DNA from: Armigeres subalbatus
Taxonomy: Eukaryota > Arthropoda > Insecta > Diptera > Culicidae
Direction of reading: 5' to 3'
DNA: 64,000 bases
NCBI RefSeq assembly: GCF_024139115.2
Contig: NC_085141.1
Span: 178,262,994 to 178,326,993, forward strand
Of this stretch, positions 61,122-64,000 are shown piece after piece (the stretch's first letter is position 1; each line of letters begins with the position of its first letter). The position numbers and the translations under genes are program-made. Below the pieces are notes generated by a model. That model saw only the letters and a program-made list of their open reading frames with translations, was not told where the DNA came from and ran no database searches.

Positions 61122-61256
61122 ACCGTCAGCCTTCTGTTGCCGGGCGAGCTAGTCAAGCACGCCCTCTCAGAGGAAACCAAAGCCATCACCAAGTACACCA
61201 GCACGAAAACGAAAAACGAGGACGTAGTTCCACACAAAAAGGCCCTTTTTAGGGCC
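61122..61256 (+). pseudogene. Histone H2B pseudogene, C-terminal fragment with 3' stem-loop
   Basis: The frame from 61122 reads [20 protein letters not shown] then AITKYTSTK, which aligns with the C-terminal helix of H2B (usual text [30 protein letters not shown]). The normal stop after the last Lys is lost. An intact histone-mRNA stem-loop GGCCCTTTTTAGGGCC follows at 61241-61256, preceded by CACAAAAA. The N-terminal three quarters of H2B are missing. Replication-dependent histone mRNAs end at such a stem-loop and lack poly(A), so this fragment descends from a genuine histone gene end and is a decayed piece of a histone locus. Confidence 0.85.
61241..61256 (+). promoter_or_regulatory. Histone 3' stem-loop (H2B fragment)
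   Basis: GGCCCT / AGGGCC six-pair stem with UUUU loop, in the expected place downstream of the H2B frame. Confidence 0.8.
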
Positions 61257-61259
61257 TCA

Positions 61260-64000
61260 GTCGCGCACACAGAAGAGAGGGATTTTCGTACCGCTCACGC
61301 AGAAAATGATTTATCGCTGTTACACCAATTGCGTACGCGTCTTTGTCATCGAGTAGCAGCGAGCCAGTGACAAGCGCGGTGTCATCATCATCAATTGGCA
61401 TAGCCCGCTGTCATCATTGAAAAGCAATAAGGAAAAAATAGCTCCCGGGACATCCCGGTTACGATCTGGCGGTTGGCTAAATAATAGGATGTCAGTAGCC
61501 TGAGTAGCAGTAATGTAAGTATGACAGTTCAAAAAATATAAATCCAAAAGATATTAGATTTTCCGTGTAATACCATGCACCCATCAATAATCGGCGTCAC
61601 TGTACGTTCAGTATTTATGCTTCAGAGAACCGCAGAAAATGAAATAAAACAAACTGATGATTTGTAAATGAACAGGCATCGATTGTTTATTAGAAATATC
61701 TGTTTAGGCAATTTTTCAAACGATTTGAATTCTAGATTTTAAAATTAAGTAGGGGTAACGGCTCAAACCTTGGCCCATTATGCTACGGTTGAGCACATTT
61801 ATCGTTATAAATCTTCATATATTGCATTTCCAACCAGAATTATTCCACCAGCCGGCTTGCTTACATTTGGTGTTGACGCCAAATAGCAAAAAACGGCGAT
61901 GAATGTCCGCAATATCTCATTTAAACCAGCGAAAGTCTCGATAGAAATTGACAAAATGTCGGCATCCTTGTCCCTATCAGGTGGATCATTTTTCAGCCCA
62001 CTTGGGACGAGTGATTGTTGATTTCGAACATACGAAAGATAAAGATGGGTTGCTGTTTGTAGTACCAGTCATTTTGCTTGCGTTGAATAAAGACAGCATG
62101 CAAACAAATAGAGAAAATCAAATCATCTGATTGAGCGTGAATTCTAATTGGTTGCATGTAAAATACTACCACACGGATTGTGAGAGTGCGTTTTGATTCC
62201 CCAATAGCACGCTTACCAAGGACATGCTAACGAAAATACTATTATATGAATCATTTATTTCTTAAATATGTACCATATTTGCAAGTGAAGAAGTTTAGAA
62301 AAATGAAAACTTTATTAAAAATTGCAATTGCAAAAAGGCTACACGTTCTAGCCCTCATGTTATGCCTTCAAACAAATTGCATACGTTAATTATTGGCTGC
62401 CGCATAATTTTGAGATTTACTGCTAGTTCAAACCATGGCAGTTGTGTTGCTCTCGCTCTCGCGATACTCTCAAAGAAACTTTTTTCCAAAACGTAAACAA
62501 TGCTTTAGGTGGGGATGATGCATAACGCACTACTGAAGAAAGCTAATTGTAAAACTTTTTCTAGGCAATTCCTTGCTTTGTACTGTACATAAACAGTTAT
62601 AACTGAGCCAACTACCTGATATTATTACACAATTATTCATAAATACAATTATTGGATGCTTGTTTTTAACTCTGCCTGCATTGAAGTTTCATGATTGGTA
62701 CGTGCGTTTGACTCCACTCCTCTCTATATCGATCAGCTGTTGTGAATCCTCTCAAATCTCTCACATGTTTCAACTTCCCGAGTTGAAAGAATACTTTTTC
62801 GGTATCATTTTACAGATCAAAATACTTTTTGCAAGCAATAGTAGATCTAAATTATGATGAAGGTATTTGTCAAGTAATTTGACTTGAAATTATTCTCATG
62901 AAATGACGTTGAAAGTTTATCTAATGAAATATACGATCCATTGTATCGTTCCATTATGAGAAAATGTTTTTAGGATTCGCGCGAAAGAAGATATTCATAC
63001 ACTAATTGAATCATTATATTTGCGAAATTATGAAGAAAATGGTGTATCGAACCCAAAAGGTTGATGCTTGAATCGCTTTCTCGTGAATCGTGTTTGGAAG
63101 CCATAAGGTAGGCAATTATTTTTGGTATGTTGTGCAAATGAAAGCGATTATATCGTGTTTCGAGAAAAGCATCAACCCATTCACAAACTACATGACGTTT
63201 TAGGTTGTGGGAGGGTACTTGTCTGAGCGTTCAGGACTTTATAAATTTCAGAACCCTACAATACATTGAGCATTACTACACTGAGAAAATTCTTCATATT
63301 GAATATATTTGTCGCAAACATAAATTTTTGCAATTTGGGAACCCAAATATATGCTATTTTTGTCCACACATAAATTTAATAACTGCATATTAGAGACCAC
63401 ACATACATTTTATTTGACTATAGATTCTATATGTACTTCGCGTTGAAAGTGGTTATGTGTGCGCTAATAAACATCATGAGTTAAATTAATGGATTTTTGC
63501 CAATAAAAATGTGTGGAGTTTTTGCAGTGTAGAGGCTTGGTGTGGGTTGATTTTAGCGTTATGTAATTCGTGAATGAAACTTAACCGCTGAGTGGATTAA
63601 CCTGTGTTTACAAAAATTCTCAGCATCTCAATCGCAAGCATCGGATATTCTATCTATCTGCAGCTCTCGGTTATTTTCTCCAGTACGGGTTATTGGTGAG
63701 AATGTTTGATGATAGAGTTTCACCTATACTAACGTAGTGCTACAAATCGAAAGCACATGCCAACATTTGACTACGGGTGCCCCCAGTATTGTCCAGAAAA
63801 GTTTTGGTTGATAATGTCGCTATACTAATAGAAATTGTGAAATAAAAATGATAGCTGACATAGTGTGGTTGTTATCCATTCATCTGATGTGCGAAAGCAG
63901 GTATGTTCATTCAGAAAACTCTTTTATTGGGCAAAAGAAAAACTCTAGCACAGCCAGCCTGCATAAGTCAACGAAACATGGCTGTTAAAAACCCGAGTCA
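61260..64000. other. Unassigned intergenic sequence
   Basis: I see no gene, bounded mobile element or RNA gene in these 2.7 kb. Mostly AT-rich with scattered short frames, none with recognisable motifs. Confidence 0.35.

Overview
The window looks like mosquito nuclear DNA, most likely culicine and probably Aedes. It is AT-rich, intron-bearing and densely packed with transposable elements. These include many copies of a tRNA-derived SINE resembling the Feilai SINEs of Aedes, I-clade and LOA-clade (Lian-like) LINEs carrying RNase H, and many small inverted-repeat elements (MITEs). The species call is inference; I could not run any database search.

I can support one intact host gene: a UDP-glycosyltransferase (UGT) on the minus strand. 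It has four coding exons at 31102-31730, 22539-22969, 14386-14605 and 11388-11685. Every junction has GT..AG ends and matching phase, and the joined frame is open for 525 residues (signal peptide, two Rossmann halves, C-terminal membrane anchor, KXKXX tail). Introns of about 2.7, 7.9 and 8.1 kb are filled with repeats. The UDP-sugar signature is strongly altered (HGG is SGG, DQ is SL), so its catalytic state is open.

Layout: 1-1168 holds two hAT-type MITEs. 1181-7016 is a near full-length but frameshifted I-clade LINE with a 12-bp target duplication. 7339-7607 is a small element with inverted arms and a hammerhead-like core. 8330-10930 holds decayed LINE fragments. 11125-31730 is the UGT gene. 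33250-34460, 42365-42720, 46900-48770 and 60540-61080 are copies of a dispersed repeat family, several of which carry consensus histone-mRNA 3' stem-loops. 34650-35660 has a tRNA-Ala-like SINE head and a long palindrome with a SINE at its centre. 36453-39980 is a 5'-truncated LOA-clade LINE with a SINE and a MITE inserted in it. 44800-46450 has MITEs and a SINE split by a Harbinger-type MITE. 50930-56550 has LINE remnants. 57120-59700 has two adjacent foldback structures, the second with minisatellite arms. 61122-61256 is an H2B histone pseudogene fragment with an intact stem-loop. The last 2.7 kb shows nothing I recognise.

The most unusual items are: (a) the repeat family bearing histone 3' stem-loops, with a true H2B fragment nearby; (b) the hammerhead-like element at 7339-7607; (c) the UGT with a degraded donor-binding motif; and (d) the minisatellite foldback at 58138-59700. 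I found no rRNA gene, CRISPR array or intact viral gene.
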